Shown here in pieces: positions 1 through 6,922 of a stretch of DNA of 20,807 nucleotides (positions are counted from its first letter, which is position 1; the number at the start of each line of letters is the position of its first letter). The position numbers and the translations under genes were made by a program. The notes beneath the pieces were generated by a model that worked only from the letters and a program-made list of their open reading frames with translations, had not been told where the DNA came from and did no database searches. Source of the stretch: CAYVQE01 sp964633205 (GTDB lineage Bacteria > Myxococcota > B64-G9); contig CAZWFN010000117.1 of the NCBI GenBank assembly GCA_964633205.1, positions 1 to 20,807 of the forward strand. The letters are read 5' to 3'.

Positions 1-999
1 GGCCGGGGCGGGCCGCTTGGCCGGCGGGCTTTTGGGCTGGGCCGCGTCGGGGCCCAGCGCGCGGCCGGCGACCGCCTTCATGCCCAGCCCGGCCATCTTC
101 TCCAGCAGCGGCTTCAGATCGCCGGCGTAGGAGATGATGATGCGGTCGGACTTCTTCTGCCGCCGGATCTTGCCCAGCATCTCGCCGACCATGGTCTTGG
201 TGGCCTTGTCGATCTCGACCGGCATGTCGCCACCGCCGCCCATCATCAGCGCGGTCTGCAGGCCCATCAGGCCCATGCCCACCGCCTGGTCGATCTTGTC
301 GGCGCCGGCCTTGTCGGTCAGCAGAGCGACCGCGGCGCCCTGGTCCAGATCGAGGAACATGGCGCCGCCGTCGAACTTGAACGGGATGCCCGCGGTGCCG
401 GGCAGCTCATCGGTCAGCACGTAGACCCGCAGCAGGTCCATATTCTCGTGCATCTCCAGCATCTTGCGCAGCAGCTTGCCCCGATCGGCGTCGCCCAGGC
501 ATTTGGCGTCGCCGGCCAAGGTGTCGATGGTCTTGTCCAGCAGCGCCCGGTCGGGCGAGAAGGCCAGGCCCAGCTCGCCCAGCGGCGCGTAGTGCAGATC
601 GCCCATCAGCGTATAGACCGGCCGGCCCTTGTGGTCGCCGCTCTTTTCGCCCTTGAGCCCCTCGGCGTCCAGCCCGGCGATGATGAAGGCCGCCCGCTGG
701 CCGTCGGCGTAGCTGTAGAAGGTCATCGGACCCAGCTCATCCAGGTCCACCCCGGCCAGCTGCATGGCCTGCTCGGCCAGCGCCTGGAACGAGGGCACCT
801 CGTCGCTCAGGCTGGCGGGCACCAGCTTGGGCATGGCCGACTTGGCGTAGGCCAGCGCGGCCTGGGTGTCCAGGGTGCCGACCATGTCGGCGTCGGCCGG
901 GATGGCCTTCATGGCCCCGGGCAGCTCCTCGGTGCAGGCGGCGGCGCCCAGGATCAGGGCCAGCGAGCAGGGGATCAGCAGGCGAAGACGCAGCGACAT
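1..999 (-). CDS. Predicted lipoprotein of unknown function, C-terminus cut by window edge
   Basis: The open frame runs from an ATG at 999 to the left edge without a stop, so only the first 333 codons are visible. The N-terminus is a short basic stretch (RLRLR), a hydrophobic core and a Cys at residue 22 preceded by LGAAA. This fits a type II signal peptide, although Ala rather than Leu stands at -3 of the lipobox. A strong GGAGGT ribosome site lies at 1006-1011, 6 bases upstream. The mature part is mixed alpha/beta with phrases such as AIPADADMVGTLD and LRVYVLTDELPG and ends in a Pro/Ala/Lys-rich stretch. The AIPADA opening and general composition recall large lipoproteins of myxobacterial type that lack a named domain; I do not recognise a family. 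It is transcribed away from the small gene at 1153. Confidence 0.8.
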   Translation of the reverse strand, partial: MSLRLRLLIPCSLALILGAAACTEELPGAMKAIPADADMVGTLDTQAALAYAKSAMPKLVPASLSDEVPSFQALAEQAMQLAGVDLDELGPMTFYSYADGQRAAFIIAGLDAEGLKGEKSGDHKGRPVYTLMGDLHYAPLGELGLAFSPDRALLDKTIDTLAGDAKCLGDADRGKLLRKMLEMHENMDLLRVYVLTDELPGTAGIPFKFDGGAMFLDLDQGAAVALLTDKAGADKIDQAVGMGLMGLQTALMMGGGGDMPVEIDKATKTMVGEMLGKIRRQKKSDRIIISYAGDLKPLLEKMAGLGMKAVAGRALGPDAAQPKSPPAKRPAPA

Positions 1000-1042
1000 G
1001 GTTCGACCTCCGTGGCAAGGTGATTGCCGGAATCAGGGGCCG

Positions 1043-1071
1043 ATGGTAGCCGCAGCCCGCGGGCGGGTCAA
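1043..1071 (-). promoter_or_regulatory. Candidate sigma70-type promoter for the lipoprotein gene
   Basis: Read on the minus strand, TTGACC (1066-1071) and TACCAT (1043-1048) are separated by exactly 17 bases. They match the TTGACA/TATAAT consensus at 5/6 and 4/6 positions. The expected transcript start near 1036 would leave a leader of about 37 bases holding the GGAGGT site. The same architecture (TTGACx, 17 bases, TAnnAT) recurs at 15459-15487 and 15566-15594. Confidence 0.45.
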
Positions 1072-1152
1072 GCGGCAGGGCCGTGGATTGACAGGGACCG
1101 TGTTCGGCAGCAGCTTGACCCATGGGCCAAGGGAGCGAGAGGGGAGGCGCGC

Positions 1153-1491
1153 ATGGGCGAGCAAAAGATCGAAGGGGCCCGGCTGCAGGGGCCGGACGAG
1201 CTGGTGCTGGAGCTGGGCGAGCACTGCATCCAGACCACCGCCCAGCAGGTGCACCGGCGGCTGATGGGCGGCCTGCTCGAGGGCCGGCTCGACGGCCCGG
1301 CGGTCGAGGGCGCAGTGGAGCTGCTCAGCCGCTTTCTGGCCCAGGAGGACTTCGGCGCCATCCGCGGCGCCGACGCCGACCTGGCCGGCGACCGCCGCGC
1401 CGAGGTACGCGTCTGGCGCGCGGGCGACGCGGTCCACTGGACCAAGACCGCCGGTCACCAAGACATCACCGACCGCGTCGGGGCTCAGTGA
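1153..1491 (+). CDS. Small hypothetical protein, 112 residues
   Basis: The ATG at 1153 follows a GGGGAGG ribosome site at 1141-1147. The frame has the very high third-position GC typical of real genes here, which separates it from the many open shadow frames. The frame could be extended upstream to 1024, but that part has no ribosome site and poor codon use. The product is an acidic, mostly helical soluble protein with one Cys (in GEHCIQTT) and no signal peptide or membrane segment. I do not recognise the family. Its TGA (1489-1491) overlaps the TGA of the convergent mrp gene (1485-1487, minus strand), so the two transcripts must overlap. Upstream, TTGACA occurs at 1088-1093 but no convincing -10 box follows at the right distance. 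Confidence 0.65.
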   Translation: MGEQKIEGARLQGPDELVLELGEHCIQTTAQQVHRRLMGGLLEGRLDGPAVEGAVELLSRFLAQEDFGAIRGADADLAGDRRAEVRVWRAGDAVHWTKTAGHQDITDRVGAQ

Positions 1492-2774
1492 TCGCAGGCG
1501 TTCTCGCCGGGGCTCAGGGTGCCGTCGAGGTAGGCCTGGATGACCTGTTCCGGGGGGGCCTGGGGGACGCCGACGACGACCTGGACGCCGTTGTCGCCGA
1601 ATAGCTGCTGGGCCTTGACGCCCATGCCGCCGGCCAGGATGACCTGCGCGCCCTGCTCGCCGAGCCAGCGCGGCAGCACGCCGGGCTCGTGGGCCGGCGG
1701 CTGCAGCGGCCGGCTGCCGATGATGCGCTTGGACTCGCGGTCGACCTCGAACAGGGCGAAGTGCTCGCAGTGGCCGAAGTGGGGACACAGCTCGCCGCGG
1801 CTGACCGGTACGGCGATGTGCTGGTGCTGGCCGTTATCGCCCGCCGGCGGGCTCTCGGCGGCGGCCTTTTCAGCGCCGCTGTCGTGCTCGGCGGTGACCG
1901 CCAGCAGGCGCCGGCTCAGCGCGGCGAAGGCCTCCTTGACCGGGCCGCCGTCGGGCTCCAGGGCGATGGGCCGGCCGGCGTCGCCGCCGGCGACCACCCG
2001 CGGGTCGATGGGCACGCCGCCCAGAAAGTCGACCCCCAGCTCGGCGGCCAGCCGCTCGCCGCCACCCTGGCCGAACAGCGAGGCCCGGGCGCCGCAGTCC
2101 GGGCAGACGTAGCCGCTGAAGTTCTCGATCACGCCGATGACCTTCATGTTCAGCTCGCGGCAGAAGCCCAGCGAGCGGCGCACGTCGGAGACGGCCACCT
2201 GCTGCGGGCTGGTGACCACCAGCGCCTCGCCGCTGCCCTCGAGCATCTCGGCGGTGGCCAGCGGCTCGTCGCCGGTGCCCGGCGGGCAGTCGATGATCAG
2301 AAAGTCCAGCGGGCCCCAGTTCACGTCGCGCACCAGCTGCTGGATGGCGCCGGCCTTGCGCGGGCCGCGCCAGATCACGGCCTGCTTGGGATCCTGCAGC
2401 AGCATGCCGATGGACATCACTTTGAGCGGCTCGCCCGGGGTGGCCACCTCGGCCGGCAGCATGGCCTGGCCGTCGCCTTGGACCCCGGTGCCCTCCAGCC
2501 CGAGCAGCACCGGCACGCTGGGCCCGTGCAGGTCCACGTCCAGCAGCCCCACCCGCTTGCCGGCCGCGGCCAGCGCAACGGCCAGGTTGACCGACACGGT
2601 CGACTTGCCCACGCCGCCCTTGCCCGACAGCACCACCAGCTTGCGCTCGATCAGGCACAGCCGGGCAGCCATGGCCTGGCGCATGGCAAATGCATCCGGC
2701 CGTTCGCCGGGGCGCTGCTGCTGGGCTGCACAGTCCTGCTCGTTGCACTTGGAACAATCGCCTTTGTCGCTCAT
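1485..2774 (-). CDS. mrp: MrpORP-type Fe-S carrier ATPase with C-terminal NifX-like domain
   Basis: The 429-residue product joins two domains. Residues about 40-290 are an Mrp/NBP35 (MinD-like) P-loop ATPase: the deviant Walker A SGKGGVGKST is at 50-59, CPPGTGDE at 163-170, and the conserved CxxC pair is C224/C227. Residues about 319-420 are a dinitrogenase Fe-Mo cofactor (NifX/NifB-C) domain beginning HIAVPVS and containing CPHFGHCEHFALFE. An N-terminal Cys cluster (C7, C10, C15) may bind an extra cluster. Mrp proteins carry and transfer [4Fe-4S] clusters, and the Mrp+NifX architecture is that of the MrpORP proteins linked to orange protein in sulfate reducers. The start is the ATG at 2774, preceded by GAGGAAG; the frame stays open upstream but runs antiparallel to nothing recognisable. 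It is the last gene of the operon, 26 bases after the DUF364 gene. Confidence 0.93.
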   Translation of the reverse strand: MSDKGDCSKCNEQDCAAQQQRPGERPDAFAMRQAMAARLCLIERKLVVLSGKGGVGKSTVSVNLAVALAAAGKRVGLLDVDLHGPSVPVLLGLEGTGVQGDGQAMLPAEVATPGEPLKVMSIGMLLQDPKQAVIWRGPRKAGAIQQLVRDVNWGPLDFLIIDCPPGTGDEPLATAEMLEGSGEALVVTSPQQVAVSDVRRSLGFCRELNMKVIGVIENFSGYVCPDCGARASLFGQGGGERLAAELGVDFLGGVPIDPRVVAGGDAGRPIALEPDGGPVKEAFAALSRRLLAVTAEHDSGAEKAAAESPPAGDNGQHQHIAVPVSRGELCPHFGHCEHFALFEVDRESKRIIGSRPLQPPAHEPGVLPRWLGEQGAQVILAGGMGVKAQQLFGDNGVQVVVGVPQAPPEQVIQAYLDGTLSPGENACDH

Positions 2775-2800
2775 CGTCTTCCTCGATTCGAGTCGGTGGC

Positions 2801-3577
2801 TCAGTCGCGCGCCACCAGCTGGTTGACTTTGTCCACGTAAGGTTTGAACACCGACATCCCCCCGGCCTGCGATACGGTCTGCAGCACGGCTTCGGGCTCG
2901 CGCACCACCACCCCGGACAGCAGGCTGACCGGGGTGTCGCTGAAGGCCGCCGGAGCCAGCGGCGTGGAGGCGCCCAGCAGCACCACCTGGCGGCAGCCGG
3001 CGGCCGCCTGCAGGATGGGATCCAGGGTGTGGTTGAGCAGGGCGGTGGAGGTGATCAGGGCCACGTCGGCCTGCGGCAGCGCCGCGAAGACCTCGTCGGC
3101 CGACTGCACGCCCGGATCGGGTCGCCTTCGCTCGAAGATGGCCAGCTCGGCCACCCGGGCCCGCAGCCGCTTCTCGATGGGCCGGAAGTGGCCCACCATG
3201 ACCACCCGATCGCTTTCGCGCAGACCCGCCTGCTCCAGCACGTCGCCTGCGAGCTGGGCCGGCGCGGGCCGGTTGAACAGCGCATTGGCGCAGGCCAGCC
3301 CCAGCGCCGCCTCGACCGGGATGCGCGAGGACAGCCACTCCAGCAGGGCGCCGGCCGGCCGGCCGATCAGGCTCTCGCGCTCACCGAAGGCCTGGCAGCC
3401 GCGCTCCCAGCCGTCGAGAAAGGTCAGCGCCAGGCCGAAGCCGCCGTCGTCCAGCACCACGGCGGTGTAGGTCAGCCCGATGCGCACGTCGGCCACGCTG
3501 CGCGGCCGGGCCGCTGCAGCGGCTTCGCGCTGTATTCGGGCAGCGATGGGTGGGGCGGTCTCAGCGGTCGAGGGCAC
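2801..3577 (-). CDS. DUF4213/DUF364 putative heavy-metal chelation protein
   Basis: The 258-residue protein has an N-terminal DUF4213-like part (about 10-95, with VRIGLTYTAVVLDDGGFG) and a C-terminal DUF364 Rossmann-like part (about 100-250). The latter includes VVMVGHFRPIE, ADVALITSTALLNHTLD and VVLLGASTPL, where family members typically have IGxFxP, TGTTLINxT and GPSTPL. DUF364 is annotated as putative heavy-metal chelation; its biochemical role is unproven. The start is a GTG at 3577, chosen because AAGGAG sits 8 bases upstream at the right distance and no in-frame ATG is nearer. The gene therefore overlaps the end of the double ATPase gene by 17 bases, which implies translational coupling. 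Its place between two cluster-handling ATPases suggests a role in metal supply or ligand binding for the operon's metal cluster; that is inference. Confidence 0.82.
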   Translation of the reverse strand: MPSTAETAPPIAARIQREAAAAARPRSVADVRIGLTYTAVVLDDGGFGLALTFLDGWERGCQAFGERESLIGRPAGALLEWLSSRIPVEAALGLACANALFNRPAPAQLAGDVLEQAGLRESDRVVMVGHFRPIEKRLRARVAELAIFERRRPDPGVQSADEVFAALPQADVALITSTALLNHTLDPILQAAAGCRQVVLLGASTPLAPAAFSDTPVSLLSGVVVREPEAVLQTVSQAGGMSVFKPYVDKVNQLVARD

Positions 3578-5408
3578 GGCGCACTCCTTCCCAGAGGGCC
3601 CGGATGTCCTGCGCCGCGGCTCCCTGGGAGTCCTCGACCACCGCGCGTCGCCGGACCTGGGCCCGGGTGATCGCGGCATCGTAGCGGATCCGGCCCAACA
3701 CGCAAAGCCCGAACTCGGCCGCCAGCTGCTCGATCTGTTGGCTGGCTTCAGGCGCCAGGTCGACCTTGTTGATGGCCACGCTGGCCGGGATCTCGAGCCG
3801 GCGCGCCAGCTCGAGCACCCGGCGGCTGTCGTGCAGCCCGGAGACGCTCGGCTCGGCCACCACCAGCACCAGATCGGCCGCGGTGATCGAGGCGATCACC
3901 GGACAACCGATGCCCGGCGAGCCGTCGGCCAGCACCAGCGAGCGGCCGGTCTGGGCGGCCAGCGCCCGCGCCTGGGTGCGTACCGTGGTCACCAGCTTGC
4001 CGCTGTTCTCCTGTCCGGCGCCCAGCCGGGCGTGCACCAGCGGCCCGCAGCGCGTCTCGGATACCGCCCAGCGGCCGTTGACCGGCTGGTCGAGGGCGAT
4101 GGCCTCCACCGGGCAGGTGTCGGCGCACACCCCACAGCCCTCGCAGGCCAGCGGGTCGACCCGGGCGATTTCGCCCAGGCCGCCCGCGGTCAGCGCGATG
4201 GCGTCGAAGCGGCACAGCTCGGCGCACTCGCCGCAGCCGATGCAGGCCGGTTCGACCACCCGGGCCCGCCAGCCGCTGCTGTGGGGCCACCAGCGGCTGG
4301 CCTCCGGTTGCAGCACCAGCTCCAGATCGGGCGCGTCCACGTCGCAGTCGGCCACCACCGCCTCGCCGGACAGGATCGCCAGCGAAGCGCAGATGCTGGT
4401 CTTGCCGGTGCCGCCCTTGCCGCTGATGACCACCAGGCTCTTGGGCAGCGGCCGGTCGGGCAGCGGCCCATCGCCCGGCTGCGGCTCGTCGCTGGCCGCG
4501 GGCTCGGGGTCGGCCAGCTCGCGTACCCGCAGCGCCGGGGCCGGGCCGCGACCCAGCTCCAGCGCGGCCGCGGCCAGCCGATCGATCCGCTCGCCGAAGG
4601 CGGGTACGGCATCGGCGGCCAGCTCGCCGCGGGCGATCGCCTCGGCCACCCGGCGCTCGTCCGGCAGCTCGGCCAGGATGGGCAGGCCCACCCGGTGGCA
4701 CCAGCGGCGCAGCTCGTCGTCGGCGCCGGCCCCGGCGCGGTTGACCACCACCGCGCAGGGCTTGGCCAACTCCTCGACCACGGCCGCGGCCATCTTCAGG
4801 TCCGACAGACCGAAGGGGGTCGGCTCGGTGACCAGCAGCACCGCATCGGCCTCGCGCACCGCCTCGACCATGGGGCAGGCCGTGCCGGGCGGGCTGTCGA
4901 TGAGCTGCAGCCGATCCGCTGGCGCCGATTTCAGCACCGCCTGGATCACCGGCACCGCGCTGGGGCGGCCGATCTCGAGCACCCCCTGGGCGAACCACAG
5001 CGGGGCGGCAGCATCGAGCGCCACCCGGCCGATCTCCACCTGGCCCAGGGGGTAGTCGGTCTCGCGGATGGCCCCCTCGGGACAGGCCAGCCGGCAGCCG
5101 CCGCAGCCGTGGCACAGGTCCGGGAAGGTCAGCACCCGCTGGGGCAGCACGGCGATAGCGGCAAAGCGGCAGACCGCCGCGCAATCACCGCAGAAGGTAC
5201 AGCGCGCCTGGTCCACTTCGGGCACCCGCTGCAGCACCGGCGAGCGCTCGCTGATCTGCGGCCGCAGGAACAGGTGCCCGTCGGGCTCCTCCACGTCGCA
5301 GTCGAGGTAGGCCACCGGCTGGCCCGAGCGGGCCAGCCGGACGGCCATGTTGGTGGCCAGGGTGGTCTTGCCGGTGCCGCCCTTGCCGCTGGCGATCGAC
5401 AGTCGCAT
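3561..5408 (-). CDS. Tandem-fused MinD-family ATPase with two pairs of 4Fe-4S ferredoxin motifs
   Basis: The 615-residue chain contains two complete copies of the MinD-type nucleotide-binding protein with inserted ferredoxin. Copy 1 (about 1-285) has Walker A SGKGGTGKTT (7-16), cluster motifs C70-C73-C76-C80 and C99-C102-C105-C109, and IDSPPGTACP at 170-179. Copy 2 (about 324-615) has SGKGGTGKTS (329-338), C389-C392-C395-C399 and C422-C425-C428-C432, and DGSPGIGCP. A Pro/Asp/Glu-rich linker (about 286-322) joins them. Single-copy relatives of about 280-300 residues are encoded as adjacent gene pairs in orange-protein and other metal-cofactor clusters; here they are one polypeptide. Four 4Fe-4S clusters and two ATP sites are predicted. 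The start at 5408 lies 11 bases after the stop of the Gly-rich gene and has no clear ribosome site, so coupling to upstream translation is likely. Confidence 0.93.
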   Translation of the reverse strand: MRLSIASGKGGTGKTTLATNMAVRLARSGQPVAYLDCDVEEPDGHLFLRPQISERSPVLQRVPEVDQARCTFCGDCAAVCRFAAIAVLPQRVLTFPDLCHGCGGCRLACPEGAIRETDYPLGQVEIGRVALDAAAPLWFAQGVLEIGRPSAVPVIQAVLKSAPADRLQLIDSPPGTACPMVEAVREADAVLLVTEPTPFGLSDLKMAAAVVEELAKPCAVVVNRAGAGADDELRRWCHRVGLPILAELPDERRVAEAIARGELAADAVPAFGERIDRLAAAALELGRGPAPALRVRELADPEPAASDEPQPGDGPLPDRPLPKSLVVISGKGGTGKTSICASLAILSGEAVVADCDVDAPDLELVLQPEASRWWPHSSGWRARVVEPACIGCGECAELCRFDAIALTAGGLGEIARVDPLACEGCGVCADTCPVEAIALDQPVNGRWAVSETRCGPLVHARLGAGQENSGKLVTTVRTQARALAAQTGRSLVLADGSPGIGCPVIASITAADLVLVVAEPSVSGLHDSRRVLELARRLEIPASVAINKVDLAPEASQQIEQLAAEFGLCVLGRIRYDAAITRAQVRRRAVVEDSQGAAAQDIRALWEGVRRALDR

Positions 5409-5419
5409 GGCGTTGCGGC

Positions 5420-5638
5420 TCAGCGCTCGGCGGCGCCGGCGTCGGGCTCGGGCCCCTGAGCGCCATCGTCCGCCGCCGGTTCGTCGGCCCGCCGGCGACC
5501 GCCGCCGCCACCGCCGCCGCGACCGCCGCCGCCGCGACCGCCGCCGCCGCCGCGACCGCCGCCGCCGCCGCAGCCACCGCGGCCGCGGCCGCTGCCCGGT
5601 CCTTGTCCAGCAGGTCCGGTTCCGTCTTGATTCGGCAT
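5420..5638 (-). CDS. 72-residue Gly-rich protein with DUF5320-like N-terminus
   Basis: The ATG at 5638 follows GGAG about 10 bases upstream. Residues 1-24 (MPNQDGTGPAGQGP...CG) closely resemble the start of the next upstream gene product (MPFGDGTGPMGQGP...CG), including the Cys at position 23. Residues 21-47 are almost pure glycine with interspersed Arg, and the last 25 residues are acidic (ADEPAADDGAQGPEPDAG). Short proteins with this DGTGP start are frequent companions of NifX-like genes in anaerobes. The function is unknown; the Gly-rich part must be disordered. The reading frame stays open back to 6070, but the longer frame would cross a strong hairpin and overlap the DUF5320 gene, so the short start is preferred. 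The gene ends 11 bases before the double ATPase. Confidence 0.72.
   Translation of the reverse strand: MPNQDGTGPAGQGPGSGRGRGGCGGGGGRGGGGGRGGGGRGGGGGGGRRRADEPAADDGAQGPEPDAGAAER
5498..5578 (-). repeat. GGC-type trinucleotide tract encoding poly-glycine with Arg
   Basis: On the plus strand this is an almost uninterrupted run of gcc/ccg triplets broken by single acc or gac codons. It encodes residues 21-47 of the Gly-rich protein. Such tracts are prone to slippage, so length variation between strains or assemblies is expected in steps of three bases. Confidence 0.7.
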
Positions 5639-5655
5639 GCTGTCGAACTCCTTCA

Positions 5656-5686
5656 ACGACCCGCTGCGACCGGCGCAGCGGGTCGT
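5656..5686 (-). promoter_or_regulatory. Intercistronic hairpin between DUF5320 and Gly-rich genes
   Basis: A perfect 13-base inverted repeat (ACGACCCGCTGCG at 5656-5668 and its complement at 5674-5686) encloses a 5-base loop. It fills the 52-base gap between the DUF5320 stop (5691) and the next start (5638). On the minus-strand RNA it is followed directly by TTGAAGGAG, the ribosome site of the next gene, and by no U-tract. It is therefore not a classical terminator. It is more likely an mRNA-processing or stability element, or one that modulates translation of the next gene. Confidence 0.6.
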
Positions 5687-5690
5687 CGGG

Positions 5691-6077
5691 TTATTGGGAT
5701 TCCGTCTCCGCGTCGGCTTCTCGCTCCAGCTCTTGCAAGCGACCGCGCAGCTGCTCGACCGTGGCCTCGAGCTGATCGGCCTGGGCGCGCAGCGCCTCGG
5801 CCTCCTGCTCCCGGCTCCAGCCGCCGGCCGGGCCGTCCGGCCAGCCCGCGGCCCAGCCGCGAGCGCCGTGGCGGGCACCCCAGCCACCGCCGCGGCCCCA
5901 ACCGGCGCCGCCGCGGCCCCAGCCGGCGCCTCGGCCCCAGCCGCCGCCGCGGCCCCAACCGGCGCCGAAGCCCCGCCGGGCGTTCCAGCGCTGCCCCGGT
6001 CCGGCGCCGCAAGGTCCCATGCCCCAGCCGGTGGCCGGGCCCTGTCCCATCGGTCCTGTTCCGTCTCCAAATGGCAT
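5691..6077 (-). CDS. DUF5320-like Gly/Trp/Arg-rich protein with C-terminal coiled coil
   Basis: The 128-residue protein starts MPFGDGTGPMGQGPATG with Cys23, the typical opening of DUF5320 proteins. A low-complexity middle (about 35-85) is built of GWGRGG/GAGWGRGG repeats. The final segment (about 88-125), including EALRAQADQLEATVEQLRGR, is a predicted heptad coiled coil. GGAGGT at 6085-6090 is 7 bases from the ATG at 6077. An in-frame GTG at 6086 overlaps the ribosome site and is rejected as start. Proteins of this type are encoded beside NifX/ORP genes in anaerobes, but their role is not established; a scaffold or assembly factor is plausible. Spacing to the ORP-like gene upstream is 37 bases. 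Confidence 0.82.
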   Translation of the reverse strand: MPFGDGTGPMGQGPATGWGMGPCGAGPGQRWNARRGFGAGWGRGGGWGRGAGWGRGGAGWGRGGGWGARHGARGWAAGWPDGPAGGWSREQEAEALRAQADQLEATVEQLRGRLQELEREADAETESQ

Positions 6078-6114
6078 TTTTCTCACCTCCTGCTGGCCGT
6101 TCGATGATTCTCGC

Positions 6115-6474
6115 TCACCAATGGCCGTTCTTGTCCGGTCCAGCGACCGGTTTCAACTCGCCGGCGCGGTAGCGGTCGATCGCCTGGCGCACGGTGCCCT
6201 CGGCTCCGGTGACCACCTCGATGCCGGCCGCCCGCAGGGTCTCGAAGGCTTTGGGGCCGCAATGGCCGGTCAGCACGACCTGGGCTCCGCTGCGGGCCAC
6301 CTGGCTGGCCGCCTGGATGCCGGCCCCTTGCGGCCGGCCGATGTTGTCCTCGTTGCCCAGCACCTCGAATCGATCGCTGTCGGTGTCGTAGAGCAGAAAG
6401 ACCTGGGCCCTGCCAAAACGCGGATCCACCGCGTCGTCTTCGTTCCGCCCCTGGGCCGTGACCGCGATGCGCAT
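6115..6474 (-). CDS. ORP-like NifX/NifB-family metal-cluster-binding protein
   Basis: The product has 119 residues, essentially the length of Desulfovibrio orange protein. It shows the dinitrogenase Fe-Mo cofactor fold signatures: MRIAVTAQG start, VDPRFGRAQVFLLYDTD (16-32), QGAGIQAASQVA (49-60), VLTGHCGPKAF (67-77) and the terminal GHW found in many orange-protein relatives. In Desulfovibrio gigas the orange protein non-covalently holds a Mo-Cu-S cluster. Here binding of a comparable cluster is inferred from homology and context only. One Cys (C72) lies in the TGHCGPK loop. The ATG at 6474 is preceded by a perfect GGAGGTT at 7 bases; longer in-frame starts have no ribosome site and overlap the gene before. 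It is the second gene of the operon, 29 bases after the first. Confidence 0.9.
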   Translation of the reverse strand: MRIAVTAQGRNEDDAVDPRFGRAQVFLLYDTDSDRFEVLGNEDNIGRPQGAGIQAASQVARSGAQVVLTGHCGPKAFETLRAAGIEVVTGAEGTVRQAIDRYRAGELKPVAGPDKNGHW

Positions 6475-6503
6475 GGATTCAACCTCCTTTGGTTCCTCGG
6501 GGT

Positions 6504-6899
6504 TCATTTGTTTCGCCTGCCATCCGGCCCCCAGCGCGCCCGGCGTCGTCGCTGTCGACCGCGGCCACAGCAACCCGGCAGCTGAAACCGGGGCCGGTCG
6601 AGCTCGTCATCCAGAAAGGCCTGCAGCACCTCGTCCACCGGGCCGGTCAGCCAGCCCACCACTGTGATGCCACCGGCGGTGAGCATGCGCTGGGCCGAGC
6701 GCGAGATGGCGCCGCACAGCAGGACCTCGACGCCGACCCGCACCAGCAGCTGGGCGCGGATCGCGGGGGCGGCACCGGCGATGGCCAGTTGCTGGCGCTC
6801 CAGCTCGCCGTCGTGGCCGAAGCGCACCACCAGCAGGCTGCCGGCCGAGTCGAACAGGGGCGAGACCACCTCGCCCCAGATAGGGACCGCTACCCGCAT
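6504..6899 (-). CDS. NifX-like protein, first gene of the ORP-type operon
   Basis: The 131-residue protein is a second member of the dinitrogenase Fe-Mo cofactor family but of a different branch. It starts MRVAVPIWGEVVSPLFDSAG, followed by LLCGAISRSAQRML (61-74), GWLTGPVDEVLQAFL (82-96) and a conserved-looking RFQLPGCCGR (104-113). Its C-terminus is a strongly basic Arg tail. The paired Cys (C110, C111) and C62 are candidate ligands. The ATG at 6899 follows GGAGGGAG. The sigma54-type promoter at 6923-6938 would start transcription about 14 bases before this codon, so it is the leading cistron. It is likely a cluster carrier or insertase for the ORP-like protein encoded next, which is inference from context. 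Confidence 0.87.
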   Translation of the reverse strand: MRVAVPIWGEVVSPLFDSAGSLLVVRFGHDGELERQQLAIAGAAPAIRAQLLVRVGVEVLLCGAISRSAQRMLTAGGITVVGWLTGPVDEVLQAFLDDELDRPRFQLPGCCGRGRQRRRRARWGPDGRRNK

Positions 6900-6922
6900 C
6901 AGCTCCCTCCACCTGGGAGTAC

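Noticed and set aside
1088..1116. TTGACA at 1088-1093 as promoter for the small gene at 1153
   Set aside because: The hexamer 17 bases downstream (CAGCTT) matches the -10 consensus at only two positions, so I do not list it as a feature.
3480..5459. Open frame of 659 codons on the plus strand opposite the double ATPase
   Set aside because: Low-complexity His/Gln/Ala-rich translation, no ribosome site and no recognisable domain; the minus strand carries an unmistakable conserved protein.
5498..5578. Triplet-repeat region considered as a CRISPR or non-coding repeat
   Set aside because: It has no spacer structure. It is an in-frame poly-Gly coding tract.
5420..6070. A 216-residue reading for the Gly-rich gene starting far upstream
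   Set aside because: It would cover the DUF5320 gene in another frame and the intercistronic hairpin. The ATG at 5638 has a good ribosome site and starts a recognisable DGTGP N-terminus.
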